Shown here one piece after another: positions 13,240 to 21,333 of a DNA stretch of 64,000 nucleotides. The DNA is from Pseudomonas sp. MWU16-30317 (lineage in GTDB: Bacteria > Pseudomonadota > Gammaproteobacteria > Pseudomonadales > Pseudomonadaceae), in contig NZ_JAIWJA010000007.1 of assembly GCF_020515695.1 (NCBI RefSeq), forward strand, positions 186,001-250,000, read 5' to 3'. A program made the position numbers and the translations under genes. Position 1 is the stretch's first letter; every line of letters starts with the position of its first letter. Below the pieces are notes generated by a model. The model was given only the letters and a program-made list of their open reading frames with translations. It made no database searches and was not told the origin of the DNA.

Positions 13240-15858
13240 TCAGAGACCTTGCTCGACGAATGGAACGGTCAGCGCCAGCGCGCCGTCCAGTGCCGCTGCA
13301 TCCACGCCACCGCCCTGAGCCATGTCCGGGCGACCACCGCCCTTGCCGCCCACCGCTGCTGCGGCCTGCTTCATCAAGTCGCCGGCCTTGAGCCTGGCGG
13401 TGAGCTCCTTGGTCACGCCGGCCACCAGCACGACCTTGTCGTCGTGCACGCCACCGAGCAGGATCACACCTTGACCGAGCTTGTTCTTCAGTTGGTCGAC
13501 CAGCGCGAGCAGCGCCTTGCCGTCCTGGCCGTCGACGCGCGCGGCGAGGACCTTGACGCCCTTGACCTCGACCGCCGAACCCGACAGGTCATCGCCCGCC
13601 GCACTGGCCGCCTTGGCCTGCAATTGCTCGAGTTGTTTCTCCAGCAATCGGTTGCGTTCGAGCACCGCCGAGAGCTTGTCGATCAGGTTGTCGCGGCTGC
13701 CCTTGACCAGCTGCGCGACTTCCTTGAGCTGCTCTTCACCGGCATTCAGGTAGGCCAGAGCACCAGCACCGGTGACCGCTTCGATACGGCGTACGCCAGA
13801 AGCCACGCCGCCTTCGCTGATGATCTTGAACAGGCCGATATCGCCGGTGCGCTTGGCGTGGATACCGCCGCACAGCTCGACGGAGAAATCGCCGCCCATG
13901 GTCAGCACGCGCACGGTGTCGCCGTATTTCTCGCCAAACAGCGCCATGGCGCCCTTCTTCCTGGCGCTTTCGATGTCCATCTCTTCAGTGGCCACCGGGG
14001 TGTTCTTGCGGATCTGCTCGTTGACGATGTCTTCCAGCGCTTTGATCTGCTCCGGCTTGATCGACTCGAAATGGCTGAAGTCGAAACGCAGGCGCACGCT
14101 GTCGACCAGCGAGCCTTTCTGTTGCACATGATCGCCCAGCACCAGGCGCAGCGCGGCATGCAGCAAGTGCGTGGCGGAGTGGTTGAGCGATGTAGCCTGC
14201 TGCACGGTGGCATCGACAGTGGCCGTGAAGCTCTGGCCGACCTTGAGGGCGCCCAGCACCACAATACCGTGGTGCAGGAATGCGCCGCCGGTCTTGGTGG
14301 TGTCACGCACGTCGAAACGCCCGGCATTGCTCTGCAGGTAGCCGCGGTCACCGACCTGGCCACCGGATTCAGCGTAGAACGGCGTGGTATCGAGAATCAC
14401 CACGCCCTCCTCGCCTTCGGCCAGCTGCTGGACCGCCACGCCTTCTTTATAGAGAGCAACGACCTTGGCTTCTTCGCTGTGGGTGGCGTAGCCGTTGAAC
14501 AGCGTCGGAGTGTCGACCTTGACCAGGCTGTTGTAGTCCATGCCGAAGGCGCTGGCGGAACGGGCACGCTCGCGCTGGGCCTGCATCTCGCGTTCGAAAC
14601 CGGCTTCATCGAGGGTCAGGTTGCGCTCGCGGGCGATGTCGCCGGTGAGGTCCATCGGAAAACCGTAGGTGTCGTACAGTTTGAACACCACGTCGCCCGG
14701 TACCACCGAGCCCTTGAGATTGGCCAGGTCCACTTCGAGGATCTTCAGGCCCTGCTCCAGCGTCTTGGCGAACTGCTCTTCTTCGGCCTTGAGCACGCGC
14801 TCGATGTGCGCTTGCTGGGCCTTGAGTTCAGGGAAGGCTTCGCCCATCTCGGCGACCAGGGCCGCGACGATCTGATAGAAGAAGCTGCCGTTGGCGCCCA
14901 GCTTGTTACCGTGGCGGCAGGCGCGACGGATGATGCGGCGCAGCACGTAGCCACGGCCTTCGTTGGACGGCAGCACGCCGTCGGCGATCAGGAAACCGCA
15001 CGAGCGGATGTGGTCGGCCACCACTTTGAGCGAGGCCTGGCCTTCGTTGCTGCAACCGATGGCCTTGGCCGCGGCGTCCAGCAGGCTCTTGAACAGGTCG
15101 ATCTCGTAGTTCGAGTTGACGTGCTGCAGTACCGCACTGACACGCTCCAGGCCCATGCCGGTGTCGACCGAAGGGGCCGGCAGCGGGTGCAGGACGCCAT
15201 CGGCGGTGCGGTTGAACTGCATGAACACGTTATTCCAGATTTCGATGTAACGGTCGCCATCTTCTTCAGGCGAACCGGGTGGGCCGCCCCAGATGTCGGC
15301 GCCGTGATCGAAGAAGATCTCGGTGCACGGGCCACACGGGCCGGTATCGCCCATGGTCCAGAAGTTGTCCGAGGCGTACGGCGCGCCCTTGTTGTCGCCG
15401 ATACGGACCATGCGCTCGGCGGGTACGCCGATTTCCTTGGTCCAGATGTCGTACGCCTCGTCGTCGCTGGCGTAGACAGTCACCCAGAGTTTGTCCTGGG
15501 GCAGCTTGAGCACGCCGGTCAGGAAGGTCCAGGCATAGGTAATGGCATCGCGCTTGAAATAGTCACCGAAGCTGAAGTTGCCCAGCATTTCGAAGAACGT
15601 ATGGTGGCGAGCGGTGTAACCGACGTTTTCCAGGTCGTTGTGCTTGCCGCCCGCGCGCACGCACTTCTGGCTGGTGACGGCGCGGGTGTAGGCACGTTTT
15701 TCCTGGCCCAGGAAGCAATCCTTGAATTGGTTCATGCCTGCGTTGGTGAACAGCAGGGTCGGATCGTTGCCCGGAATCAGGGAGCTGGAGGCGACTCGGG
15801 TATGGCCTTGTTCTTCGAAAAAACGAAGGAAGGCTTCACGGATTTCTGCGCTTTTCAT
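13240..15858 (-). CDS. alaS: alanyl-tRNA synthetase
   Basis: 872 aa, full length. The class II catalytic core shows FFEMLGNFSFGDYFK and MGDTGPCGPCTEIFFDHG. The editing domain zinc ligands are in HSATHLLHAAL and CGGIHAKRTGDIG (HxxxH ... CxxxH). The C-terminal C-Ala domain contains a glycine-rich GGKGGGRPDMAQGGG segment that engages the tRNA. It charges tRNA-Ala and hydrolyses mischarged Ser- and Gly-tRNA. Start MKSAEIREAFLRFFEEQGH is the family start. A long open frame on the opposite strand is a GC-rich shadow. Confidence 0.98.
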   Translation of the reverse strand: MKSAEIREAFLRFFEEQGHTRVASSSLIPGNDPTLLFTNAGMNQFKDCFLGQEKRAYTRAVTSQKCVRAGGKHNDLENVGYTARHHTFFEMLGNFSFGDYFKRDAITYAWTFLTGVLKLPQDKLWVTVYASDDEAYDIWTKEIGVPAERMVRIGDNKGAPYASDNFWTMGDTGPCGPCTEIFFDHGADIWGGPPGSPEEDGDRYIEIWNNVFMQFNRTADGVLHPLPAPSVDTGMGLERVSAVLQHVNSNYEIDLFKSLLDAAAKAIGCSNEGQASLKVVADHIRSCGFLIADGVLPSNEGRGYVLRRIIRRACRHGNKLGANGSFFYQIVAALVAEMGEAFPELKAQQAHIERVLKAEEEQFAKTLEQGLKILEVDLANLKGSVVPGDVVFKLYDTYGFPMDLTGDIARERNLTLDEAGFEREMQAQRERARSASAFGMDYNSLVKVDTPTLFNGYATHSEEAKVVALYKEGVAVQQLAEGEEGVVILDTTPFYAESGGQVGDRGYLQSNAGRFDVRDTTKTGGAFLHHGIVVLGALKVGQSFTATVDATVQQATSLNHSATHLLHAALRLVLGDHVQQKGSLVDSVRLRFDFSHFESIKPEQIKALEDIVNEQIRKNTPVATEEMDIESARKKGAMALFGEKYGDTVRVLTMGGDFSVELCGGIHAKRTGDIGLFKIISEGGVASGVRRIEAVTGAGALAYLNAGEEQLKEVAQLVKGSRDNLIDKLSAVLERNRLLEKQLEQLQAKAASAAGDDLSGSAVEVKGVKVLAARVDGQDGKALLALVDQLKNKLGQGVILLGGVHDDKVVLVAGVTKELTARLKAGDLMKQAAAAVGGKGGGRPDMAQGGGVDAAALDGALALTVPFVEQGL

Positions 15859-16000
15859 TAGGTTCTTCCACGGAGACGGCAGCCACAGGCGTCATCGACA
15901 TTGCGACGGCAAAGGGCCGCATTATATAGGCCCTGAGGCCGCGGTACAGTGTGTTTGTACTATTCGGACCATCAAATCTACCAGATGACGCCCAAGGTTC

Positions 16001-16089
16001 TGTAGCGAGGGGGCTTGCCGTCAATTCGACAGATCAGTCACATGGGTGTAGCTGATAGGCCTGTCGGGGGCAAGCCTCCTCGCTGCAGG
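16001..16089. repeat. REP pair (GTAGCGAGGGGGCTTGCC type)
   Basis: TGTAGCGAGGGGGCTTGCC at the left and GGCAAGCCTCCTCGCTGCAG at the right form an imperfect inverted pair about 90 bases long. It lies in the 353-base gap between alaS and the FMN riboswitch; the rest of that gap should contain the alaS promoter near 15900-15930 (ATTATATAGG). Confidence 0.85.
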
Positions 16090-16211
16090 GGCCGCATGGT
16101 TCGTGGCTTATGCATTTTCGAGCAGCGTGCCGATAAAAATGATTAGCTGGCGAACGATGCACTTCTCAAAAAAGTGTGTTAAAAAATCTCCGCCGTCAAT
16201 CGATGACGGCA

Positions 16212-16364
16212 ACGTTCTCAGGGCGGGGTGCGATTCCCCACCGGCGGTAATGACGCGCAACGCGTCTAGCCCGCGAGCGCTTGGCGGCCCCCGTGGCGGT
16301 CAAGGTCAGCAGACCCGGTGTGATTCCGGGGCCGACGGTCATAGTCCGGATGAAGAGAGAACGG
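16212..16364 (+). ncRNA. FMN riboswitch (RFN element)
   Basis: The conserved aptamer blocks are all present: GTTCTCAGGGCGGGGTG, GATTCCCCACCGGCGGTA, AGCCCGCGAGCG, then CAGCAGACCCGGTGTGATTCC, GGGGCCGACGGTCA, and TAGTCCGGATGAAGAGAGAAC closing the P1 helix. It senses FMN and lies about 105 bases before the ribH start. The downstream hairpin at 16438-16458 overlaps the ribosome site, suggesting translational control. Confidence 0.97.
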
Positions 16365-16437
16365 GATGGGCAACCGGGTCGACCACGCGCATATTTTGCC
16401 TTGGCTGGCCTGCCACGAAATCCCCTTCGATCCATGC

Positions 16438-16458
16438 CCTGTTTTTTTATTAAACAGG
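16438..16458 (+). promoter_or_regulatory. expression-platform hairpin over the ribH ribosome site
   Basis: CCTGTTT (16438-16444) pairs with AAACAGG (16452-16458), covering the first half of the AGGAG Shine-Dalgarno (16456-16460) for the ATG at 16470. This is the likely switch that couples FMN binding to translation. Confidence 0.5.
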
Positions 16459-16469
16459 AGTCGACGTAG

Positions 16470-16976
16470 ATGCAACCCACAGCAATCGATAGCAAAAGCC
16501 ACCCCAACGAACGTATCGCCTTTGTCCAGGCTTGCTGGCACAAGGATATCGTCGATCAGAGCCGTAGAGGTTTTGTCGAGGAAATGGGCCGCCTGGGCTA
16601 TCAGGAATCCGATATCGATTTCTTTGAAGTCGGTGGCGCGTTCGAAATCCCCCTGCACGCCAAGCTGCTGGCCCAGAGCGGCCGCTATGCCGGCGTGATC
16701 GGTGCAGCACTGGTGGTGGACGGCGGTATCTATCGTCACGAATTCGTGGCGCAGACCGTGGTCAGCGCGCTGATGCAAGTGCAGCTGGAAACCGAAGTCC
16801 CGGTGTTCTCGGTGGTACTGACCCCGCACCACTTCCATGATGGCGAGCAGCACCACACCTACTTCTTCAATCACTTCTTGCACAAAGGCATCGAAGCGGC
16901 CAAGACCTGCGCCGATACCCTGCACAAAGTGCGCACACTGCGCCGCTTGCAGCCGCAGCAGAAGATCGCGGTTTAA
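16470..16976 (+). CDS. ribH: 6,7-dimethyl-8-ribityllumazine synthase, type II (RibH2-like)
   Basis: 168 aa. Lumazine synthase condenses 5-amino-6-ribitylamino-uracil with dihydroxybutanone phosphate, the penultimate riboflavin step. The fold is recognised by RIAFVQACWHKDIVDQSRRGF, DFFEVGGAFEIPLHAKLL, GVIGAALVVDGGIYRHEFVAQTVVSALMQVQ, VPVFSVVLTPHHFHD and NHFLHKGIEAAKTC. The ACWH in the first motif and the TPHHFH segment are features of the RibH2/Brucella-type decameric branch, not of the ribH found with ribD-ribE-ribAB. It stands alone behind its own FMN riboswitch, so it is probably a second, FMN-controlled lumazine synthase. Confidence 0.92.
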   Translation: MQPTAIDSKSHPNERIAFVQACWHKDIVDQSRRGFVEEMGRLGYQESDIDFFEVGGAFEIPLHAKLLAQSGRYAGVIGAALVVDGGIYRHEFVAQTVVSALMQVQLETEVPVFSVVLTPHHFHDGEQHHTYFFNHFLHKGIEAAKTCADTLHKVRTLRRLQPQQKIAV

Positions 16977-16991
16977 CGAGCAATACATTCC

Positions 16992-17099
16992 CTGGGGGAG
17001 CGAGCTCTGCTGGCGAAGAGGCCGGCATTGCCGGTGGTGTATCGAGCAGGTTTCGATTGCACGATATACAACATTAGCGGGCAGAGCCCGCTCCCACCG
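16992..17099. repeat. REP pair (GGGAGCGAGCTCTGC type)
   Basis: TGGGGGAGCGAGCTCTGCTGGCGAAG at the left is mirrored by GCGGGCAGAGCCCGCTCCCACC at the right. It lies between the convergent ends of ribH and astE. Confidence 0.75.
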
Positions 17100-18095
17100 T
17101 TATAACGAATGGGGCACCACCAGGATGCCGGCGCGCAAGCCGTTGGCAACCTTTGGATTAGGGAAAATGATCCTCGCGCCCTGCTCCTCGACCTTCCAGC
17201 GCTTGCCCTGGCCATCGTCCGCCAGCAGCATGCCCTGCTCCAGTTCCGTAAAATTCTCCACGCTCGCCGCCAGGTGCAATTGGAACGCATCCGTGTACTT
17301 GATGATTTCCCGTGACACCCGAAACAGCTGCAAGCCATTCAGAGCGTCCGCCTGCGGCACTTCGGTGCCGGCAATCAACTCGCTCAGCTTGATGCGCAGG
17401 CGACTCAGATCCACTTGCTGATTCTGGCCGAAAGGCCGGGCCTTGCCGAGCTCCAGGGTGAACGCCTCGGCCGCTAGCTGTTCGCGGGTATAGGCACTGA
17501 AGGTGATGGACGTCTTGTTCTGCAGCAACACCGCCTGCATGCCGGCCTCGCTCAGGCGCGCCAGTTCGAGCCGCGATGGCTCGCAGTCCTGGCGAAATGG
17601 ATACAAGGCGAACTGCTCGATGCGCGAGCCTCGTATGGCAGTGTGCAAGTCGTAATGCAGACGCGTGCGCTCGGGCACGCTGAAAAAAGCCGACGCCAGC
17701 CGTTCCAGCTCGTGGGCGCGCAGGGCTTCGTTGCCGCTGTACTGTTCATGGCGACCATTGAACATGCGGTTGACGTCATGCTTCAGGTAGCGCTCGCCAT
17801 GACGAATCGCTTCGGGGTTGCCGAACAGGAAAAGCACCCGCGCCCGCACCTTGAGATCGCCGCGAGCCACCTCGTGCAGCAACTCGTCGAGCAGCTCGAT
17901 CGGCGCGGTCTCGTTGCCGTGGATGCCGGCCGACAGCAGCAGGTCCATGCCATTGTCCTGGCCCTCCGGAGGCCGCACTTCGAGCGCACCCTCCCCCATC
18001 CAGCGCAGACGCACGCCGCCTTGGGTCAACTGGATCTTCTCGGCGGGCTCACGGCCCGCCAGAGTCAGTTCGAGCAGCTTGCCGAGCGCGAGCAT
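17100..18095 (-). CDS. astE: succinylglutamate desuccinylase
   Basis: 331 aa, also called AruE. A zinc carboxypeptidase-like (M14/AstE-AspA) enzyme that splits N-succinylglutamate to glutamate and succinate, the last step of the arginine succinyltransferase pathway. The zinc site is seen as GIHGNETAPIELLD (His and Glu ligands), with LFLFGNPEAIRHGERYLKHDVNRMFNG following and the third ligand in LHYDLHTAIRGS. The TLELGKARPFG block near residue 220 matches the catalytic-Glu region. It is the last gene of the aru operon, 12 bases after the His-tailed small gene. Confidence 0.95.
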   Translation of the reverse strand: MLALGKLLELTLAGREPAEKIQLTQGGVRLRWMGEGALEVRPPEGQDNGMDLLLSAGIHGNETAPIELLDELLHEVARGDLKVRARVLFLFGNPEAIRHGERYLKHDVNRMFNGRHEQYSGNEALRAHELERLASAFFSVPERTRLHYDLHTAIRGSRIEQFALYPFRQDCEPSRLELARLSEAGMQAVLLQNKTSITFSAYTREQLAAEAFTLELGKARPFGQNQQVDLSRLRIKLSELIAGTEVPQADALNGLQLFRVSREIIKYTDAFQLHLAASVENFTELEQGMLLADDGQGKRWKVEEQGARIIFPNPKVANGLRAGILVVPHSL

Positions 18096-18107
18096 AGGCC
18101 GATGTCC

Positions 18108-18401
18108 TTAGTGGGTGTGACCGCAGTCGGGGCCGTGTACGTGGCCGTCATCTTCGTCGCCAGCATCGGCGGGTTCCATTTCCAGCTGCAGGCTGACCAG
18201 GTTGGTCGCCAGCGGGCGAAGCAGCAGATTGGCAAATTCGGCGTCGCCTTCTTCCACATCGACACCGATGAGCAATTGCCCACGGCCATCCTGCTGAATC
18301 CACACTTCCTTGCCTTGCCAGATCACCGCGAAGCGGGTGCAGGAGGTTTCCAGCTGGGTGCCATCGGTATCTTCAAGGATCAGTTGCAGGGCGTCGGACA
18401 T
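18108..18401 (-). CDS. small protein with His-rich tail in the aru operon (PA0900-like)
   Basis: 97 aa. The first 75 residues form a small beta-rich domain (LQLILEDTDGTQLETSCTRFAVIWQGKEVWIQQDGRGQLLIGVDVEEGD). The tail is acidic and then His/Cys-bearing (GDEDDGHVHGPDCGHTH), which could bind zinc or nickel. It is sometimes labelled topoisomerase II in databases, which nothing here supports. It sits between astB and astE, 12 bases on each side, in the same position as PA0900 in P. aeruginosa. Because AstE is zinc-dependent, a role in supplying or buffering metal is possible, but this is inference. Confidence 0.7.
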   Translation of the reverse strand: MSDALQLILEDTDGTQLETSCTRFAVIWQGKEVWIQQDGRGQLLIGVDVEEGDAEFANLLLRPLATNLVSLQLEMEPADAGDEDDGHVHGPDCGHTH

Positions 18402-18413
18402 CGTTGTGTTCTC

Positions 18414-19760
18414 TCAGTTGAGTTGGAATGGATAAACCGCACCCAGATTCAGGATCCCGGTCAGTTCATCCAGTGCCGTACGGCACTCGTTCAATAATTG
18501 CGGATCGGCCATGTCGCTTTCGCCCAGGCGGTCGCGATAATGCCGGTCGACCCACTGCGTCAGTGTGTCGTACAACTGCGCGGTCATGATAACCCCTGGG
18601 TTGACCGCTGCCAGTTCCTGTTCGTTGAGCGCCACCCGCAAGCGCAGGCAGGCCGGGCCGCCGCCGTTTTGCATACTCTGCTTGAGATCGAAGACCTTGA
18701 CCTCGCCGATCGGACCACCCGACTGCGTCAACTGCTGCAGATACGCCCAGACCCGCGGGTTGTTATTGCACTCCTGCGGTACGATCAGCAGCATCGAACC
18801 ATCGGCTCGCGACAGCAACTGACTGTTGAACAGATAGGAACGCACCGCATCTTCCACCGAAACATCGGCCCGCGGCACGCTGATGGCCTGGAACTCGCCA
18901 CCTCGCCTTGCCAGTTTAGCGTGCAGTTCGGCGATCACCGCTGGCGTGTCGAGAAAGGCGTCCTGGTGATGGAACAGCAACTCGCCATTACCCACCGCAA
19001 TCACGTCATTATGAAACACGCCCTGATCGATGACCGCTGGATTCTGCTGGGCGAACACCACGCCGTCATCGCTCAGGCCGTGCAGCCGCGCTACCGCCTG
19101 GGACGCTTCGAGGGTCTGGCGCGCGGGATACTTCTGTGGCGCCGCGTAGCGGGTGTCGAAGGCGCTACGGCCATACACGAAAAACTCGACGCCCGGTTCA
19201 CCGTAGTGGCGGCAGAAACGCGTATGGTTGGCCGCGCCTTCGTCTCCGAACTGCGCAACCGCTGGCAAGGCGGCGTGATGAACGAAATGCGCGGGGTCGT
19301 TGAACATCGATGCCAGCACCCGACTGGTGGTCGGGTGCTCGATGCTGCGATGGTATTTGCAGTTGAGGTTAGCCGCCGTGAAATGTACGCGGCCATCACT
19401 CGTGTCGGCGCTGGGGCTGACCGTGGCGGCATTGGCCACCCACATGCTGGACGCCGAAGCGCTGGCGATGAGCAAGGGCATGGCATCGCGCGCGGCCCGC
19501 TCGATCACCTGACTGTCACTCCCGGTAAAGCCCAACGCACGCAGCCCGGCGACGTCCGGGCGCTCCTGCGGGGCCAGCACCCCTTGGACAAAACCCAGCT
19601 CCATCAGCGCTTTCATCTTGGCCAGGCCCTGGCGCGCCGCTTCCCGCGGATTGGACGCCAACTGACTGTTACCCTGGGAAGCGACGTTGCCGTACGACAG
19701 CCCACCGTAGTTGTGGGTCGGGCCGACCAGACCATCAAAATTGACTTCAAACGCTTTCAT
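18414..19760 (-). CDS. astB: N-succinylarginine dihydrolase
   Basis: 448 aa from the ATG at 19760 (MKAFEVNFDGLVGPTHNYGG), also called AruB. It hydrolyses N-succinylarginine to N-succinylornithine, 2 NH3 and CO2. The fold is of the amidinotransferase type; signatures include NFDGLVGPTHNYGGLSYGN at the start, AANLNCKYHRSIEH, GDEGAANHTRFC with a catalytic-type His, FHNDVIAVGNGELLFHHQ, and GGGPACLRLRV near the C-terminus with the expected catalytic Cys. The alternative ATG at 19805 adds 15 unlikely residues. Confidence 0.96.
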   Translation of the reverse strand: MKAFEVNFDGLVGPTHNYGGLSYGNVASQGNSQLASNPREAARQGLAKMKALMELGFVQGVLAPQERPDVAGLRALGFTGSDSQVIERAARDAMPLLIASASASSMWVANAATVSPSADTSDGRVHFTAANLNCKYHRSIEHPTTSRVLASMFNDPAHFVHHAALPAVAQFGDEGAANHTRFCRHYGEPGVEFFVYGRSAFDTRYAAPQKYPARQTLEASQAVARLHGLSDDGVVFAQQNPAVIDQGVFHNDVIAVGNGELLFHHQDAFLDTPAVIAELHAKLARRGGEFQAISVPRADVSVEDAVRSYLFNSQLLSRADGSMLLIVPQECNNNPRVWAYLQQLTQSGGPIGEVKVFDLKQSMQNGGGPACLRLRVALNEQELAAVNPGVIMTAQLYDTLTQWVDRHYRDRLGESDMADPQLLNECRTALDELTGILNLGAVYPFQLN

Positions 19761-19795
19761 CGGCGCAACTCTCCAGCCACGGTGATCTTGGTCTC

Positions 19796-19860
19796 TAGGG
19801 GGCAAGCCCCCTCGCTACAGATTTTTGCGTGCGTCATGTAGCAAGGGCGCTTGCCCCCGG
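19796..19860. repeat. REP pair
   Basis: CTAGGGGGCAAGCCCCCTCGCTACAG at the left and TGTAGCAAGGGCGCTTGCCCCCGG at the right lie inside the aru operon between astD and astB. Its transcript would fold into a hairpin that could affect relative expression of the two halves. Confidence 0.85.
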
Positions 19861-19869
19861 CAACGGTGC

Positions 19870-21333
19870 TCACAAGGTAATCCCCGGCGACAGGCTGACC
19901 GGCAGACTGAGGGTATCGACCTCCAGCGACGCCACCGGGTAGGCGCAGTAATCCGCCGCATACCAGGCGCTGGCGCGATGGTTGCCGGAAGCGCCGATGC
20001 CGCCGAACGGTGCGGTACTGGCCGCGCCCGTCAGCTGTTTGTTCCAGTTGACGATACCGGCGCGGCTGTGCAGCCAGAACTGCTGGTAACGATCGGCCGA
20101 GTCCGACAGCAGTCCCGCCGCCAGCCCGTACTGAGTGGCGTTGGCCTCGATCAGCGCGTCTTCAAAACGGTGGTAGCGAATCACCTGCAGCAGCGGCCCG
20201 AACAGTTCTTCGTCGGGGCGATCGGCGACTGCCGTCACGTCCAGCAAACCGGGGGTCAGCAATGCGGATTGCGGGTCAGGTTGGGTCATGGCCAACAGCG
20301 CCAGTGCTCCCTTTGCCAGCAACTGCGCCTGGGCGTCGAGCAGCGACTGCGCGGCGTCCAGGGAGATCACCGAGCCCATGAACGGCGGTGGATCCTGGTC
20401 ATAGGCGCCCACCTGCAGCTGGCTGCTGACCTCGATCAAGCGCTCAAGCAAACGATCGCCCCAGGCCCCCTCGGGGACAATGAGGCGGCGCGCACAGGTG
20501 CAGCGCTGGCCGGCAGAAATGAACGCTGATTGGATAATGGCGTAGACCGCCGCATCGAGATCGGCAACCTCCTCGACCACCAGCGGGTTGTTGCCGCCCA
20601 TCTCCAGTGCCAGAATCTTGTCCGGGCGGCCGGCGAACTGACGGTGCAAGGCGTTGCCGGTACCGCTGGACCCGGTGAAGAACACCCCATCGAGCCCAGG
20701 CTCCGCAGCCAGGGCGATGCCGGTGTCGCGGCCACCTTGCAGGAGGTTCAGCACGCCCGCCGGCAGCCCGGCCTCGATCCAGCAGCGCAGGGTCATTTCG
20801 GCGACTTTCGGCGTCTGTTCGCTGGGCTTGAATATCACCGTGTTGCCCGCCAGCAACGCCGGGACGATATGACCGTTCGGCAGGTGACCGGGGAAATTAT
20901 AAGGTCCGAACACCGCCACCACGCCATGGGGCTTGTGCCGCAAAACTGCATTGGCATCCGCCAGTGGCGCGCTTTTCTCACCCGTGCGCTCGCGGTAACT
21001 CTGAATGGAGATGCCGACCTTGTTGATCATGCTGGCGACTTCGGTGGACGCCTCCCAAAGTGGCTTGCCGGTTTCTTCACCGATGCAGTGGGCCAGGGAC
21101 TGAGCGTGCAGCTTGAGGCTCGCGGCAAAGGCTTCAAGCACGCCGATACGCTGGCTCAGGGCCAGGCTCGCCCAGGCCGGGAATGCCTCGCGCGCGGCCT
21201 GGACCGCCTGAGTCACCTGGGCGGCCGAAGCGGCCTGGCCCGTCCAGACACTTTGCTGGCTGACCGGGTTGAGCGACTGCATCACCTCACCCTGACCGTC
21301 CAGCCAATGACCCGCAACGTAAAGCGTGCTCAT
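19870..21333 (-). CDS. astD: N-succinylglutamate 5-semialdehyde dehydrogenase
   Basis: 487 aa from the ATG at 21333 (MSTLYVAGHWLDGQGE), also called AruD. An aldehyde dehydrogenase that oxidises succinylglutamate semialdehyde with NAD+. Family motifs are visible: PYNFPGHLPNGHIVPALLAGN (cofactor and substrate entry), FKPSEQTPKVAE, GVFFTGSSGTGNALH, the catalytic Glu in LEMGGNNPLVV, and the catalytic Cys in SAGQRCTCARRL. The first codon overlaps the stop of aruG by 4 bases (ATGA), so translation is coupled. The in-frame extension to 21477 lies inside aruG and is not used. Confidence 0.96.
   Translation of the reverse strand: MSTLYVAGHWLDGQGEVMQSLNPVSQQSVWTGQAASAAQVTQAVQAAREAFPAWASLALSQRIGVLEAFAASLKLHAQSLAHCIGEETGKPLWEASTEVASMINKVGISIQSYRERTGEKSAPLADANAVLRHKPHGVVAVFGPYNFPGHLPNGHIVPALLAGNTVIFKPSEQTPKVAEMTLRCWIEAGLPAGVLNLLQGGRDTGIALAAEPGLDGVFFTGSSGTGNALHRQFAGRPDKILALEMGGNNPLVVEEVADLDAAVYAIIQSAFISAGQRCTCARRLIVPEGAWGDRLLERLIEVSSQLQVGAYDQDPPPFMGSVISLDAAQSLLDAQAQLLAKGALALLAMTQPDPQSALLTPGLLDVTAVADRPDEELFGPLLQVIRYHRFEDALIEANATQYGLAAGLLSDSADRYQQFWLHSRAGIVNWNKQLTGAASTAPFGGIGASGNHRASAWYAADYCAYPVASLEVDTLSLPVSLSPGITL

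Noticed and set aside
13210..15861. 883-codon open frame on the plus strand opposite alaS
   Set aside because: It mirrors alaS codon for codon, is rich in H, Q, V and G as expected for a GC-rich antisense frame, and has no family match; the alaS frame carries all synthetase motifs.
18498..19841. 447-codon frame opposite astB
   Set aside because: Antisense shadow; it also runs into the REP at its 3' end.
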